60,485 nt of DNA from CAZMGT01 sp964565895 (GTDB lineage: Bacteria > Armatimonadota > Zipacnadia > UBA1398 > CAZMGT01): NCBI GenBank assembly GCA_964565895.1, contig CAZMGT010000016.1, forward strand, positions 1 to 60,485. The letters are read 5' to 3'. The first letter of the stretch is position 1, and each line of letters begins with the position of its first letter. The notes below the pieces were generated by a model. The model saw only the letters and a program-made list of their open reading frames with translations, was not told the DNA's origin and did no database searches. A program made the translations under genes and the position numbers. Shown in pieces: positions 1-8,966 of the stretch.

Positions 1-772
1 GCGGCATCGCGCCGGGAAAACCCCGCGCCGAGCAGCCGGCGCGCAACCTCGGCGGGGTCGGCCAGCCGCTCGCGCTCCTCAGCGGCGCCCTCCGCGGGGG
101 CCACGACGACGGTCGCCTCGCCGCGCACCTCGCGCTTGGCAAACCGCTCGGCGAGCTCGGCGCACGTCCCGCGCGCTATCTCCTCGAAAACCTTCGTCGC
201 CTCGCGCACGACCACCGCCTCGCGCTCCGGGGCAAGCGCGCCGAGTAGGGCCAACGTCTCGGCCAGGCGCTGGGGCGCCTCGAAAAGCACGAGCGTTTCC
301 CCCCGGGCAACTAGCCCGCGCAACAGCTCCTCGCGCTGCTTCCGCCGCCGCGGCAAAAAACCCTCAAAATGCACTCGCCGCGTGGAAAACCCGCAGACAG
401 AGAGCGCCGTGGCCAGCGCGCTCGGCCCGGGCACAGGGCACACGGGCGCGCCCGCCTGCGCGGCAAGGCGCACAAGATGCGTCCCCGGGTCGGAGATTCC
501 CGGCGTGCCCGCGTCGCTCACCAGGGCCACGGACTTTCCCCGGGCGAGCAGCTCCACAAGCTGCGGCGCGACGCGCGCGTGGTTCTCCTCGGTATAGCTT
601 TTCAGCCTTGCCTCGATGCCGTATCTGTTGAGCAGCTTGCGCGTGCGCCGCGTATCCTCCGCGGCGATAACCTCTACCTCGCCAAGCACGCGCAGCGCGC
701 GCTGGGAGATGTCCTCGAGGTTGCCGATCGGGGTGGCCACGACATATAGCGTCCCTGGCGCGATCCCCTCAT
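1..772 (-). CDS. rsmI: RsmI, 16S rRNA (cytidine-1402 2'-O)-methyltransferase, partial; apparent frame break at the start
   Basis: The gene runs off the left edge. The minus-strand frame reads a canonical RsmI: VVATPIGNLED near the N terminus, AEDTRR, SDAGTPGISDPG, PGPSALATALSV and EGFLPRR follow in family order, ending near LLGAGFSRRDA at the edge. The enzyme methylates C1402 of 16S rRNA using SAM. Oddity: this frame has no ATG, GTG or TTG before the first beta strand. An ideal start ATG at 772-770 overlaps the nadE stop as ATGA, but lies in another frame. One extra G in the G4 run at 768-765 would join that ATG to the conserved frame, reading M-R-G-I-A-P-G-T-L-Y. A homopolymer error or a real frameshift is the likeliest reading. 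Family assignment is secure; the start is not. Confidence 0.9.
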
Positions 773-1590
773 CGCCCCCAGTCTCTGGAATAGCGGAAGT
801 CGCGCTCGATCGTCCGCCGCGAAAGCTTGGCGATAACCGGAAAGCGCCGCTTATATTGCGAGTCGCGCACCATTTGCCGCACGCGGCGGATGAGCTTTAG
901 CTCACACCCCTGCGCGGCGATCTCCTCGTCGCTCATCCGCTCGTCAACCATAAAATAGAGCACCTTGTCCACTTCGTCGTAGGTAAACCCCAGCTCGCCC
1001 TCGTCCGTCTGCCCCTCCCACAGGTCTGCGGTGGGGTTCTTCGCAATAATCTGCTCGGGAACCCCCATCGCCCGAGCAAGCTGGCGCACCTGTGTTTTGT
1101 AGAGATCGCCCAAGGGGTTGATCGCACAAGCCATGTCGCCCCAAAGCGTAGTATAGCCCAGCAGGGCCTCCGTTTTGTTGCTCGTCCCGAGAACCAGCGC
1201 GGACAGCGCGTGCGAGAAGTCATAGAGAATGGTCATTCGCTCGCGGGCCATCTTGTTTCCCCGGCGAATGCGGTCGGCGTCGGGAAAGCGCTCGAAATAG
1301 GCGTCTACCTGCGGGGTAATGTCGACGATCGCGTGCTCGATGCCCAACTGCTCGATTACGGCAAGCGCGTCGCGCCGGCTCTCCGCGCTGCTTGTGCGAT
1401 AGGGCATGTAGAGGCCAAACACGCCCTCCGCCCCGAGGGCCTCTGCCGCCAAAAATGCGGAAAGCGAGGAGTCGATCCCCCCGGACAGGCCGACGACCAC
1501 GCGGTGGAAGCCGAACTTGGTTACCTCGTCGTGAATAAACCCGGCGAGGATCTTTCGCGCCTGTTCCGTGTCGATATCAAGCACGCTCAT
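769..1590 (-). CDS. nadE: NadE, NAD+ synthetase (ammonia-type synthetase subunit)
   Basis: Catalyses the last step of NAD synthesis, ATP-dependent amidation of deamido-NAD. The 273-aa protein has only the synthetase domain, with the PP-loop SGGIDSS at residues 36-42, then LGTSNKTE, GDLYKTQVR and KNPTADLWEGQTDE. GGAGG lies 7 nt before the ATG and inside the end of the upstream nitrilase gene, so the two are translationally coupled (14-bp overlap). Many NAD synthetases fuse this domain to an N-terminal nitrilase-type glutaminase; here the two halves are separate adjacent genes, which suggests that the neighbour feeds ammonia to NadE. The rsmI gene follows with an ATGA overlap. Confidence 0.95.
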   Translation of the reverse strand: MSVLDIDTEQARKILAGFIHDEVTKFGFHRVVVGLSGGIDSSLSAFLAAEALGAEGVFGLYMPYRTSSAESRRDALAVIEQLGIEHAIVDITPQVDAYFERFPDADRIRRGNKMARERMTILYDFSHALSALVLGTSNKTEALLGYTTLWGDMACAINPLGDLYKTQVRQLARAMGVPEQIIAKNPTADLWEGQTDEGELGFTYDEVDKVLYFMVDERMSDEEIAAQGCELKLIRRVRQMVRDSQYKRRFPVIAKLSRRTIERDFRYSRDWGR

Positions 1591-2434
1591 TAAGGATCCT
1601 CCGCAACTCGCGCAGGGTAAAGTGTGGGCGTTCGTCGCTGAGCAGCGGGGTCGACACCCGCGCCCGGCGCACCGCGCCCTCGTCTATCTCCACGTCAACG
1701 ATCGCTTCCTCGAACGTTGGCGCGCGGGCGAGCAGCCGCCCTCCCGCGGCATAGGCCTGCGACCCGCCCCAAAAGTTTACGCCGTCCTCATAGCCCACGC
1801 GGTTGACGAAAATGCAGTTTACCTGAAACAGCTCGGCGTATAGGGGAAGCATACGCTCATAGGTCGCCTGCACGGCAAGCCCCTCGTCGCTTAGCCCGCG
1901 CCCGGGCGAGGAGGCGACACCGATCATCAGCGAGATCCCCTGCAGCGCCGCCAAATATACCGCCGAGGGATGCCACAGCTCCTCGCACATCATTAGCGCC
2001 AGGCGACCGAGCGAGCAGTCAAACGCTTCAATGCGGTTGCCCCGGCTAAGGTAGCGCTCCTCGTCGAACATGCCATAGGTGGGCAGATACGTCTTTTCGT
2101 GGACGTGGACGAGCCGGCCGCCTTCGAAAAACCCCTGCGCGACGTGAAACGAAAAGCGGGGCGTTTGCTCGACAAACCCTGCGCTAACGGAGATGTCGCG
2201 GCTCGCCTCGGCGAGTTTGGCGAGCACGGGGGAAGTCAGCGGCAAGGCCACGTCTGGGACAAGGTCGCGCAGGTAATAGCCGGTAAGGCTCAGCTCGGGA
2301 AAAATAATCGCCCGCACACCGTCGCGCTGGGCAGCGGCGATGAGCTCCAGGTGGCGCTCGAGGTTTGCCTGGACATCGCCCAGCACGGGAGCGATTTGCG
2401 CCAGGCGCACAGTATAGCGCTTGAACTCGGCCAC
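1577..2434 (-). CDS. Nitrilase-superfamily amidohydrolase, probable glutaminase subunit of NAD synthetase
   Basis: A carbon-nitrogen hydrolase domain of about 285 aa. The catalytic triad is visible as Glu47 (FPELSLTGY), Lys114 (HEKTYLP) and Cys150 (MMCEELWH), counted from the GTG at 2434. That start is preceded by GAGGAG at 6 nt spacing; an upstream GTG at 2461 is possible. The family cleaves amides and nitriles. The sequence resembles the N-terminal glutaminase domain of two-domain NadE, and the gene overlaps nadE, so I infer that it releases ammonia from glutamine for NAD synthesis. An independent omega-amidase-like role is the alternative. Confidence 0.85.
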   Translation of the reverse strand: MAEFKRYTVRLAQIAPVLGDVQANLERHLELIAAAQRDGVRAIIFPELSLTGYYLRDLVPDVALPLTSPVLAKLAEASRDISVSAGFVEQTPRFSFHVAQGFFEGGRLVHVHEKTYLPTYGMFDEERYLSRGNRIEAFDCSLGRLALMMCEELWHPSAVYLAALQGISLMIGVASSPGRGLSDEGLAVQATYERMLPLYAELFQVNCIFVNRVGYEDGVNFWGGSQAYAAGGRLLARAPTFEEAIVDVEIDEGAVRRARVSTPLLSDERPHFTLRELRRILNERA

Positions 2435-2475
2435 CCGCTGCTCCTCGGCCACGGCGATCACCTCGAGCGCTGGTT

Positions 2476-3951
2476 CTACTCCACGGAGAACGGCACGGTG
2501 CGGAAACCCCCGCCGGCCTTCTGTATCTGCTCGATCGCCCGCTGCTCCTCGGCGGCCTTCTCCGTCTCGCCCATCTCCTCATAAAGCCGCTTTAGCTCGA
2601 GGTGGACGAAGAAGTCCGCGTAGCCGACCTCCCCGGCGTTCTCAAACGCCCCGAGGGCCTTTTCCTTCTCGCCCATCCGCTTATATAGCTTGCCCAGGGC
2701 AAGGTAGAGCGAAGCCGCGCCCCCGTGCAGCTCAATCGCCCGCTTATAGGCGGCAACGGCCTTCTCGTTCTCCCCCAGCTCCTCGTAAATGCGGCCCATT
2801 TGATAGTAAATGTGCGCTTTGTCGGCGTCCGAGCGCTCCTCGTCGGCGAGGGCCTGCTCGTAAAGCTTAAGCGCCTGGCGCTTATCCTTGTCGTCTTCTG
2901 CGGCAATGAGCACGCGATAGGCCTTTAGCTCGGGGTCGAGCACCTGGACGTTGGCCTTTTCCTTAAACTTTTGCAAAAACGCGTCAAACGCCGCGTCCTC
3001 GTCGAGCTCCACGTCCTCGGCCTTAACGATGTAAAACGCGTTCCACCCCGGGGGCTCGATGGGCTCGCTCACCTCGCCCGGGTCCAGGGCAAACAACGCA
3101 TCCTTAACCGTCCCGGGCAAGCGATAGTCATACGGGCTGTTGGTGACGTAGCCAATATCCCCGCCCTTCTTGCGGCTCTCCTCGTCCATGGACTCCTTGC
3201 GGGCGATCTTCGCGAAATCCTCGCCCGCCTTAAGCTTCTTGTAGATCTCCTCCGCCTTGCGCTTTGCCTCGTCGCGGGTAAGCTCCTCGTCGCTTCCCTG
3301 CGCCGCGGCCCCTTCCGGGCGGTATTTAATGACGATTTGCCGCGCCTTAACCGCCCCGCGATATTTCCGCGCAAGCTGGGGGTTAATGCGCTTCATGTCC
3401 TCGATTACCGCTTGCTTAAGTTTGTCCTGCAGCGCGCGGAAGTAATATGTGGAGCGGTTGGCCTTAACCTCTTCCTCGACCTGCTGGCGATATTGCTCCT
3501 GGGTGAGGCCCATTTGGCGCAACTTTTGCTTGCGCTGGGCGCCCGTGCCCAGGGCGGCCACGCGCATCTCCACCGCTTCCTGCATCCGCTGCTGGACCTC
3601 TTTGCGGCTGGGGCGGATCTTGCGTCGCTCAGCCTCGATCTCCACCAAGCGGCCCTCGACCATGGTGTCCAGGAGGGCGTTCTTGCTCTCCGCCACGCGC
3701 GTGGGGTCGCTGGCCAGCCGCGGCGACTGGTCGAGCATTTGCCGCCAAGCGTTTAAGAACGTGCGCTTGGAGATTTCCGCGCGAAACACGCGGGCCACGG
3801 GGGGCGAATGCGGCTCGGCGAGGCACCCCGCGCGCCGGCTGCTCCCGAAGCTAAACAGGGCGCCGGCGACGAAAATTAGGGCGATGAGGAACATAATCGC
3901 CCGCGTCGCGCGCTGGCTAATCGCGCTCCGTTGGAAGCTAATGAACCCCAT
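2476..3951 (-). CDS. Membrane-anchored parvulin-type peptidyl-prolyl isomerase with C-terminal TPRs
   Basis: A 491-aa protein with an N-terminal membrane helix (about residues 19-36), a SurA-like helical region (about 55-190), a parvulin domain (about 200-315; ARQIVIKYRPE, KKGGDIGYV, LDPGEVSEPIE) and about three TPRs (350-470; YYQMGRIYEELGENEKAVAAY). GGGAG lies 8 nt before the ATG. The layout indicates an extracytoplasmic folding factor held at the membrane, like PrsA, SurA or PpiD, with TPRs in place of the usual C-terminal region. Its substrates cannot be inferred. The nitrilase gene follows within about 40 nt. Confidence 0.88.
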   Translation of the reverse strand: MGFISFQRSAISQRATRAIMFLIALIFVAGALFSFGSSRRAGCLAEPHSPPVARVFRAEISKRTFLNAWRQMLDQSPRLASDPTRVAESKNALLDTMVEGRLVEIEAERRKIRPSRKEVQQRMQEAVEMRVAALGTGAQRKQKLRQMGLTQEQYRQQVEEEVKANRSTYYFRALQDKLKQAVIEDMKRINPQLARKYRGAVKARQIVIKYRPEGAAAQGSDEELTRDEAKRKAEEIYKKLKAGEDFAKIARKESMDEESRKKGGDIGYVTNSPYDYRLPGTVKDALFALDPGEVSEPIEPPGWNAFYIVKAEDVELDEDAAFDAFLQKFKEKANVQVLDPELKAYRVLIAAEDDKDKRQALKLYEQALADEERSDADKAHIYYQMGRIYEELGENEKAVAAYKRAIELHGGAASLYLALGKLYKRMGEKEKALGAFENAGEVGYADFFVHLELKRLYEEMGETEKAAEEQRAIEQIQKAGGGFRTVPFSVE

Positions 3952-3981
3952 ATTACTGCTCCCGCTCCGTTGGGCTGGCCA

Positions 3982-4001
3982 CCGCGCGGCGCGCCGCGCG
4001 G
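3982..4001. repeat. Perfect 20-bp GC palindrome in the parvulin leader
   Basis: CCGCGCGGCG followed by CGCCGCGCGG is fully self-complementary. It lies 30 nt upstream of the parvulin start, within the predicted leader. On the plus strand it is followed by GATTTCTTTT, so it could also stop plus-strand (antisense) transcription. Confidence 0.6.
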
Positions 4002-4017
4002 GATTTCTTTTCGGTCA

Positions 4018-4046
4018 ATGGTAATATAACGTACTGTGGTTTGCAA
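4018..4046 (-). promoter_or_regulatory. Candidate sigma-70 promoter for the parvulin operon
   Basis: On the minus strand TTGCAA (4046-4041) is separated by 17 nt from TACCAT (4023-4018), each 4/6 to consensus. The local AT-rich stretch stands out in this GC-rich sequence. Transcription would start near 4011 and include the 3982-4001 palindrome. Confidence 0.4.
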
Positions 4047-4102
4047 CGTCGCGCGGGGCGGGCCCCTTGGGTGAGGGCGGGGCAAAGGAAACGAACAAAT
4101 GC

Positions 4103-4132
4103 TTGACACAGCCCCCGCGAGCCAGATACTAT
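4103..4132 (+). promoter_or_regulatory. Promoter of tRNA-Pro
   Basis: A perfect -35 TTGACA (4103-4108) and TACTAT (4127-4132) lie 18 nt apart. The predicted transcription start falls a few bases before the tRNA at 4146, as expected for a single-tRNA unit. Confidence 0.7.
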
Positions 4133-4145
4133 AAACGAGGAGAGT

Positions 4146-4222
4146 CGGGATGTGGCGTAGCTTGGTAACGCGCTGGCATGGGGGGCCAGAGATCGCCGGT
4201 TCAAATCCGGCCATCCCGACCA
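4146..4222 (+). tRNA. tRNA-Pro (anticodon GGG)
   Basis: A complete 77-nt cloverleaf. The acceptor stem is CGGGATG/CATCCCG, with discriminator A and a genome-encoded CCA (4220-4222). The D arm contains GCGTAGCTTGGTAACGC. The anticodon stem CTGGC/GCCAG encloses the loop ATGGGGG, placing GGG at positions 34-36. The T arm carries GGTTCAAATCC. The C1 start and A73 are typical of bacterial tRNA-Pro. It has its own promoter upstream and a terminator-like hairpin downstream. Confidence 0.97.
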
Positions 4223-4307
4223 ATTCTGCACACACCGACGTCGCCGGCCGTCTGGCACCACCCCTCATCTCCTCGCGGCCGGCGATCGTCTTGTAATACC
4301 CGCGCGG

Positions 4308-4334
4308 GGCGGCCCTTGGGCCGCCTGTTCTGTT
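4308..4334 (+). terminator. Rho-independent terminator after tRNA-Pro
   Basis: GGCGGCCC-TT-GGGCCGCC is an 8-bp perfect stem with a 2-nt loop, followed by TGTTCTGTT. It separates the tRNA unit from the groES promoter immediately downstream. Confidence 0.6.
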
Positions 4335-4360
4335 GACTTCTGTTAAGCACTCGCTATAAT
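4333..4360 (+). promoter_or_regulatory. Promoter of groES-groEL
   Basis: TTGACT (4333-4338) and a perfect TATAAT (4355-4360) lie 16 nt apart. The predicted start is at the CIRCE operator, the usual arrangement for HrcA repression. The spacer carries a degenerate CIRCE half-like TTAAGCACTC (4343-4352). Confidence 0.85.
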
Positions 4361-4366
4361 TTCTTG

Positions 4367-4393
4367 TTAGCACTCTCGCTCCGAGAGTGCTAA
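4367..4393 (+). promoter_or_regulatory. CIRCE operator (HrcA-binding)
   Basis: TTAGCACTC-N9-GAGTGCTAA is a perfect 9+9 inverted repeat matching the CIRCE consensus. It lies just after the -10 box and about 30 nt before groES. By family knowledge HrcA binds it and represses the chaperonin operon until heat shock. hrcA itself is not in the window. Confidence 0.97.
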
Positions 4394-4424
4394 CGACCCC
4401 AGTGGCGAAGGTGGTGAGAGGTGC

Positions 4425-4709
4425 GTGATCAAGCCGTTGGGTAGTCGTGTGCTCATTAAGGTTTCCGAGCAAGAAGAAGTGACCCAGGGCGGGATCGTCC
4501 TCCCCGACACGGCGAAGAAGAAGCCCAACGAGGGCGAGGTCGTCGCCGTCGGCCCCGGGAGGCTCCTGGACAACGGCGAACGGGCGCCGATGAATATTAA
4601 AGTCGGCGACCGCGTGATCTTCTCCGAATACTCGGGGACCGACTTGGAGATCAACGGCGAAAAGCACGTGCTTGTGGAGGACGACCAGATCCTCGCCATC
4701 AGGGAGTAG
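4425..4709 (+). CDS. groES: GroES, 10-kDa co-chaperonin
   Basis: A 94-aa protein beginning at a GTG (V-I-K-P-L-G-S-R-V-L). The family features are all present: the mobile loop region (EEVTQGGIVLPDTAKKK), GEVVAVGPG, VGDRVIFSEYSGT and the end VLVEDDQILAI. It caps the GroEL folding chamber. groEL follows after a 27-nt gap with a good Shine-Dalgarno sequence. Regulation is by the CIRCE element upstream. Confidence 0.97.
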   Translation: MIKPLGSRVLIKVSEQEEVTQGGIVLPDTAKKKPNEGEVVAVGPGRLLDNGERAPMNIKVGDRVIFSEYSGTDLEINGEKHVLVEDDQILAIRE

Positions 4710-4736
4710 CGCCACAGGGAAGGGAGGTATGCGCCT

Positions 4737-6362
<1,626 letters not shown>

Positions 6363-6384
6363 TCGCCGGCGCGGCGTATAATTG

Positions 6385-6422
6385 GGGCGGAGGGCGGCAA
6401 CAGGCCCTCCGCCCATTGTTTT
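6385..6422 (+). terminator. Rho-independent terminator of groESL
   Basis: An 11-bp perfect stem, GGGCGGAGGGC (6385-6395) and GCCCTCCGCCC (6404-6414), with an 8-nt loop and the tail ATTGTTTT. It lies 22 nt after the groEL stop. Confidence 0.85.
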
Positions 6423-6440
6423 GCCCTGGGAGGAGAAGCA

Positions 6441-6857
6441 ATGGAGCTCGACGAGCGCCTGGAGCGCGCACGCCAGTTCCACGGCCACCTCGGCCCGTGC
6501 CTCATCCTCGGCTTAAGGATCGGTGAGGCTATCGTGCGCGAGCTTGGCGGGCGGAGGTACTTTGGGCTAAGCGTTGTCGCCAAGTGCCCGCCGCAGCCGC
6601 CGCCCTCGTGTGTGCTCGACGGCCTGCAGCTGAGCACGGGGTGCACCATGGGCAAGCGGAACATTTCCCTGGAGCCTGGTGAGCCGCCCATCGTCGTTCG
6701 CGCTCAGGTGGAGGAGACGGGCCAGAGCGTGGCCTTCCAAGCGCGGCCGGAAGCCCTGGAGCGGGCGCTGGCGAAGATGAAAAGCGAGGGCGAGGTTGCC
6801 GCCTCGCTGTGGTTCTACGGGCTGAGCGACGAGGAGATGTTTCGCCGGCTAGAGTAG
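6441..6857 (+). CDS. FmdE-family protein, stand-alone
   Basis: A 138-aa protein with the FmdE-family opening FHGHLGPCLILGLRIGE, a Cys-containing segment (CPPQPPPSC) and the signature LDGLQLSTGCTMGKRN. FmdE domains are named after formylmethanofuran dehydrogenase subunit E, but stand-alone bacterial members have other, mostly unknown, roles and are thought to bind metal. The C-terminal zinc ribbon of longer members is absent. GGGAGGAG lies 7 nt before the ATG. No molybdenum-enzyme or methanofuran gene is nearby, so I assign only the family. Confidence 0.8.
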   Translation: MELDERLERARQFHGHLGPCLILGLRIGEAIVRELGGRRYFGLSVVAKCPPQPPPSCVLDGLQLSTGCTMGKRNISLEPGEPPIVVRAQVEETGQSVAFQARPEALERALAKMKSEGEVAASLWFYGLSDEEMFRRLE

Positions 6858-6907
6858 GGCGTTGCCCGCGGCCGAGAAAAGGGGCGCCTGCCCGTGAGAA
6901 CCATGTG

Positions 6908-6931
6908 GGGCGGTGCCTGCCACAGCCGCCC
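6908..6931 (+). repeat. GC hairpin between the FmdE-like gene and the phosphatase gene
   Basis: GGGCGG (6908-6913) pairs with CCGCCC (6926-6931) over a 12-nt loop, without a T run. The 130-nt gap 6858-6987 contains this hairpin and no other gene that I can see. Confidence 0.35.
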
Positions 6932-6987
6932 AGGGGCTTGGGCTGCCGAGGAAAAGCGCCGAGCTTGTTTGAATAGTTTCACTAGCT

Positions 6988-8298
6988 ATGGAAGATGAGT
7001 GGCTTGAGCATCCCGAGCGCGAAGCGGAAGCGGCCGCCCCCAGCGACACGGAGCTTATTGCCGCGCTGTTTCGCGTCGCCCTCATCCTCGTCGCGCTCAC
7101 CGTCTGGGCGTGCACCAAGCTCACCCTCCAGCCCGATGTCTACTACCTAACGATTACCGTGCTGGTGTTTAACGTTGTGCTCATCGCCTCATACTGGCGG
7201 CGGGCCTCGGTGCCCTGGATCAGGCCGTTTGCCTTCCTCGCGGAGCTTCTCTTGCTCTCGATGTGGATACGCGCCCTGCCCCTGCGCGCGGAGCACCTGT
7301 TCTTTTTGTTTTACATAACGGTAATCGTTGCCTCGCTAACGTTCGGCCTGCTCGGCGCGGCGCTTACCGCAGCGGGAGCGATCGGCATTTTCCTGCTCAT
7401 CGTTCCCCCGCCTGACATCCGCTGGCGCTATATCCAGGACATGGCGTTTACCCAGTTCACCCCGCTGGTCATCGTCGCCGTAGTTTCGGGGATATTGGTC
7501 AACGTGCGCGACCGCGAGCGCGAGGCGCGCTTTGCCCGCGAGCGCGTGCTAATGGAGTTTCGCCAGCGCATCCGCATCGCGCGCGAGGTATATGAGTTCT
7601 CCGTGCCGCGCGAGCTGCCTCAGATCCCCGGGGTAGAGGTGGGCGTGGCCGCGCGCGTGGCCGACTACGCCGTTGGGGGAGGGGACTACTACGACATCGT
7701 GCCCCTGGGCGAGCGGGGGTTTGCCCTGGCCGTGGCCGATATCGCGGGAAAGACGCTTCCCGGCGTGGCCAAGCTGCCCATGGTTAAGTATGCCTTCCGC
7801 ATGTGCGCCGAGGTTTACGACGCACCGCAGGAAATTGCCCGTCGGCTCAACGCTCTGTTCTGCGAGCACACCGAGGAGGACAGCTTCGTCTCCATGTTCC
7901 TCGCGCTGTTCAAGCCCGAGACGGGCGAGCTGAGCTATGTTAACGCGGGCCAGGTTCCCCCGATGCTCATCTCCGGCGAGCAGGGCGAGACGGAGTGGCT
8001 GGGCTTGGGCGGGCCGGCGCTGGGAATCATTCGCGGGGCGCGCTACGAGCAGGCGGCCGTGCGCCTGCGCCCGGGCGATGTGCTTGTCCTGTGCACCGAC
8101 GGAGTGACGGCTGCGGCGAACGTCCGCGAGGAGGAGTTTGGCATGGAGCGGCTGTTGCGCGAAGCTCAGGCGCGCCTCGCCCAGCCCGCGCAGGACATTG
8201 CCCAGGCGTTGCTCTCCGCAGCGGAACAGTTCCAAGGCCGCGGGCGGCGCGACGACGCCCTTGTTATGGTCATTAAGGCAGGGGCAGGGCCCGGTTAA
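6988..8298 (+). CDS. Membrane protein with cytoplasmic SpoIIE/PP2C serine phosphatase domain
   Basis: A 436-aa protein. Six hydrophobic segments lie at about residues 22-42, 50-68, 79-97, 102-118, 120-140 and 155-172, followed by a basic linker helix and a SpoIIE-type PPM phosphatase domain (about 215-432). The metal-binding residues are visible in GGGDYYD, VADIAGKTLPG, LCTDGVTAA and GRRDDALV. Family members dephosphorylate anti-sigma-factor antagonists in partner-switching pathways. No anti-sigma, STAS or sigma gene is nearby. No Shine-Dalgarno sequence precedes the ATG. The stop interlocks with the convergent gene's stop at TTAA (8295-8298). Confidence 0.9.
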   Translation: MEDEWLEHPEREAEAAAPSDTELIAALFRVALILVALTVWACTKLTLQPDVYYLTITVLVFNVVLIASYWRRASVPWIRPFAFLAELLLLSMWIRALPLRAEHLFFLFYITVIVASLTFGLLGAALTAAGAIGIFLLIVPPPDIRWRYIQDMAFTQFTPLVIVAVVSGILVNVRDREREARFARERVLMEFRQRIRIAREVYEFSVPRELPQIPGVEVGVAARVADYAVGGGDYYDIVPLGERGFALAVADIAGKTLPGVAKLPMVKYAFRMCAEVYDAPQEIARRLNALFCEHTEEDSFVSMFLALFKPETGELSYVNAGQVPPMLISGEQGETEWLGLGGPALGIIRGARYEQAAVRLRPGDVLVLCTDGVTAAANVREEEFGMERLLREAQARLAQPAQDIAQALLSAAEQFQGRGRRDDALVMVIKAGAGPG

Positions 8299-8774
8299 AC
8301 GTCGCGGCGCATGGCGTCGCGGTCGCGCGCCTCCTCGATCTTCCGCCGAATCTCATAGCGCCGATAGAGGTAGTGCCCCAGGCAGTAGATCCCCCAAATC
8401 GTCGCCGCGACGCTCGCCAGCCAAACGAGCTGGTCAATGCGCAGGTAGAAGTACCAAGCGAGGGGGCTTTTTATTTTCACCTTGGGCCACGTTTGGTGGG
8501 TGTGGCGGCTTAAGATGCGCGGCCCCTTGGCGTGGGGAAGGGGGGCGATTTCGTCGCTGGGCTGCTCGGGGACGATGGAGCGCATCTCCGTTTTTTCGTG
8601 GTAAACTTGCTTTCCCGTGCGTTGGTCGGTAACCACCTCATAGGCCTTTTGTTCGCAAATCGCCTCGCCCGGACGGACGGGGATAATCCCGAGAACGCGG
8701 TTGATGATATACACAGCAAGCCCCGCAATTAGGCACACGCGCCAACCTTTTTCGCTTTTGAGCCACTCTACCAT
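8295..8774 (-). CDS. Two-helix membrane protein of unknown function
   Basis: A 159-aa protein starting at ATG 8774 (M-V-E-W-L-K-S-E-K-G-W), with GGGGGCGAAGAG just upstream. A longer in-frame start at 8900 is rejected because it would run through the HU terminator. Two hydrophobic helices, about residues 11-32 and 115-140, flank a region of about 80 polar residues, followed by a charged C-terminal tail (RRKIEEARDRDAMRRDV). The loop is probably extracytoplasmic. I recognise no family. Confidence 0.65.
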   Translation of the reverse strand: MVEWLKSEKGWRVCLIAGLAVYIINRVLGIIPVRPGEAICEQKAYEVVTDQRTGKQVYHEKTEMRSIVPEQPSDEIAPLPHAKGPRILSRHTHQTWPKVKIKSPLAWYFYLRIDQLVWLASVAATIWGIYCLGHYLYRRYEIRRKIEEARDRDAMRRDV

Positions 8775-8880
8775 GCTCTTCGCCCCCAGTGCTCCGGACA
8801 GCGCTCGCTTGCGCAAGGCAAACACACGCAACAAGCTCCCGCAGCGGCAACAAACCGCCGTTTGCACGGAAGCGTGCGGG

Positions 8881-8918
8881 AAAGAGAACCGGGCCGCCAA
8901 GGGTTGGCAGCGGCCCGG
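8881..8918 (-). terminator. Rho-independent terminator of the HU gene
   Basis: On the minus strand CCGGGCCGC (8918-8910) pairs perfectly with GCGGCCCGG (8897-8889) over a 12-nt loop, then TTCTCTTT. It lies about 50 nt after the HU stop. Confidence 0.8.
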
Positions 8919-8966
8919 CGTTGCCCACGACTACCGGAACACAAAGACCGCTGGACAGATACGCTG

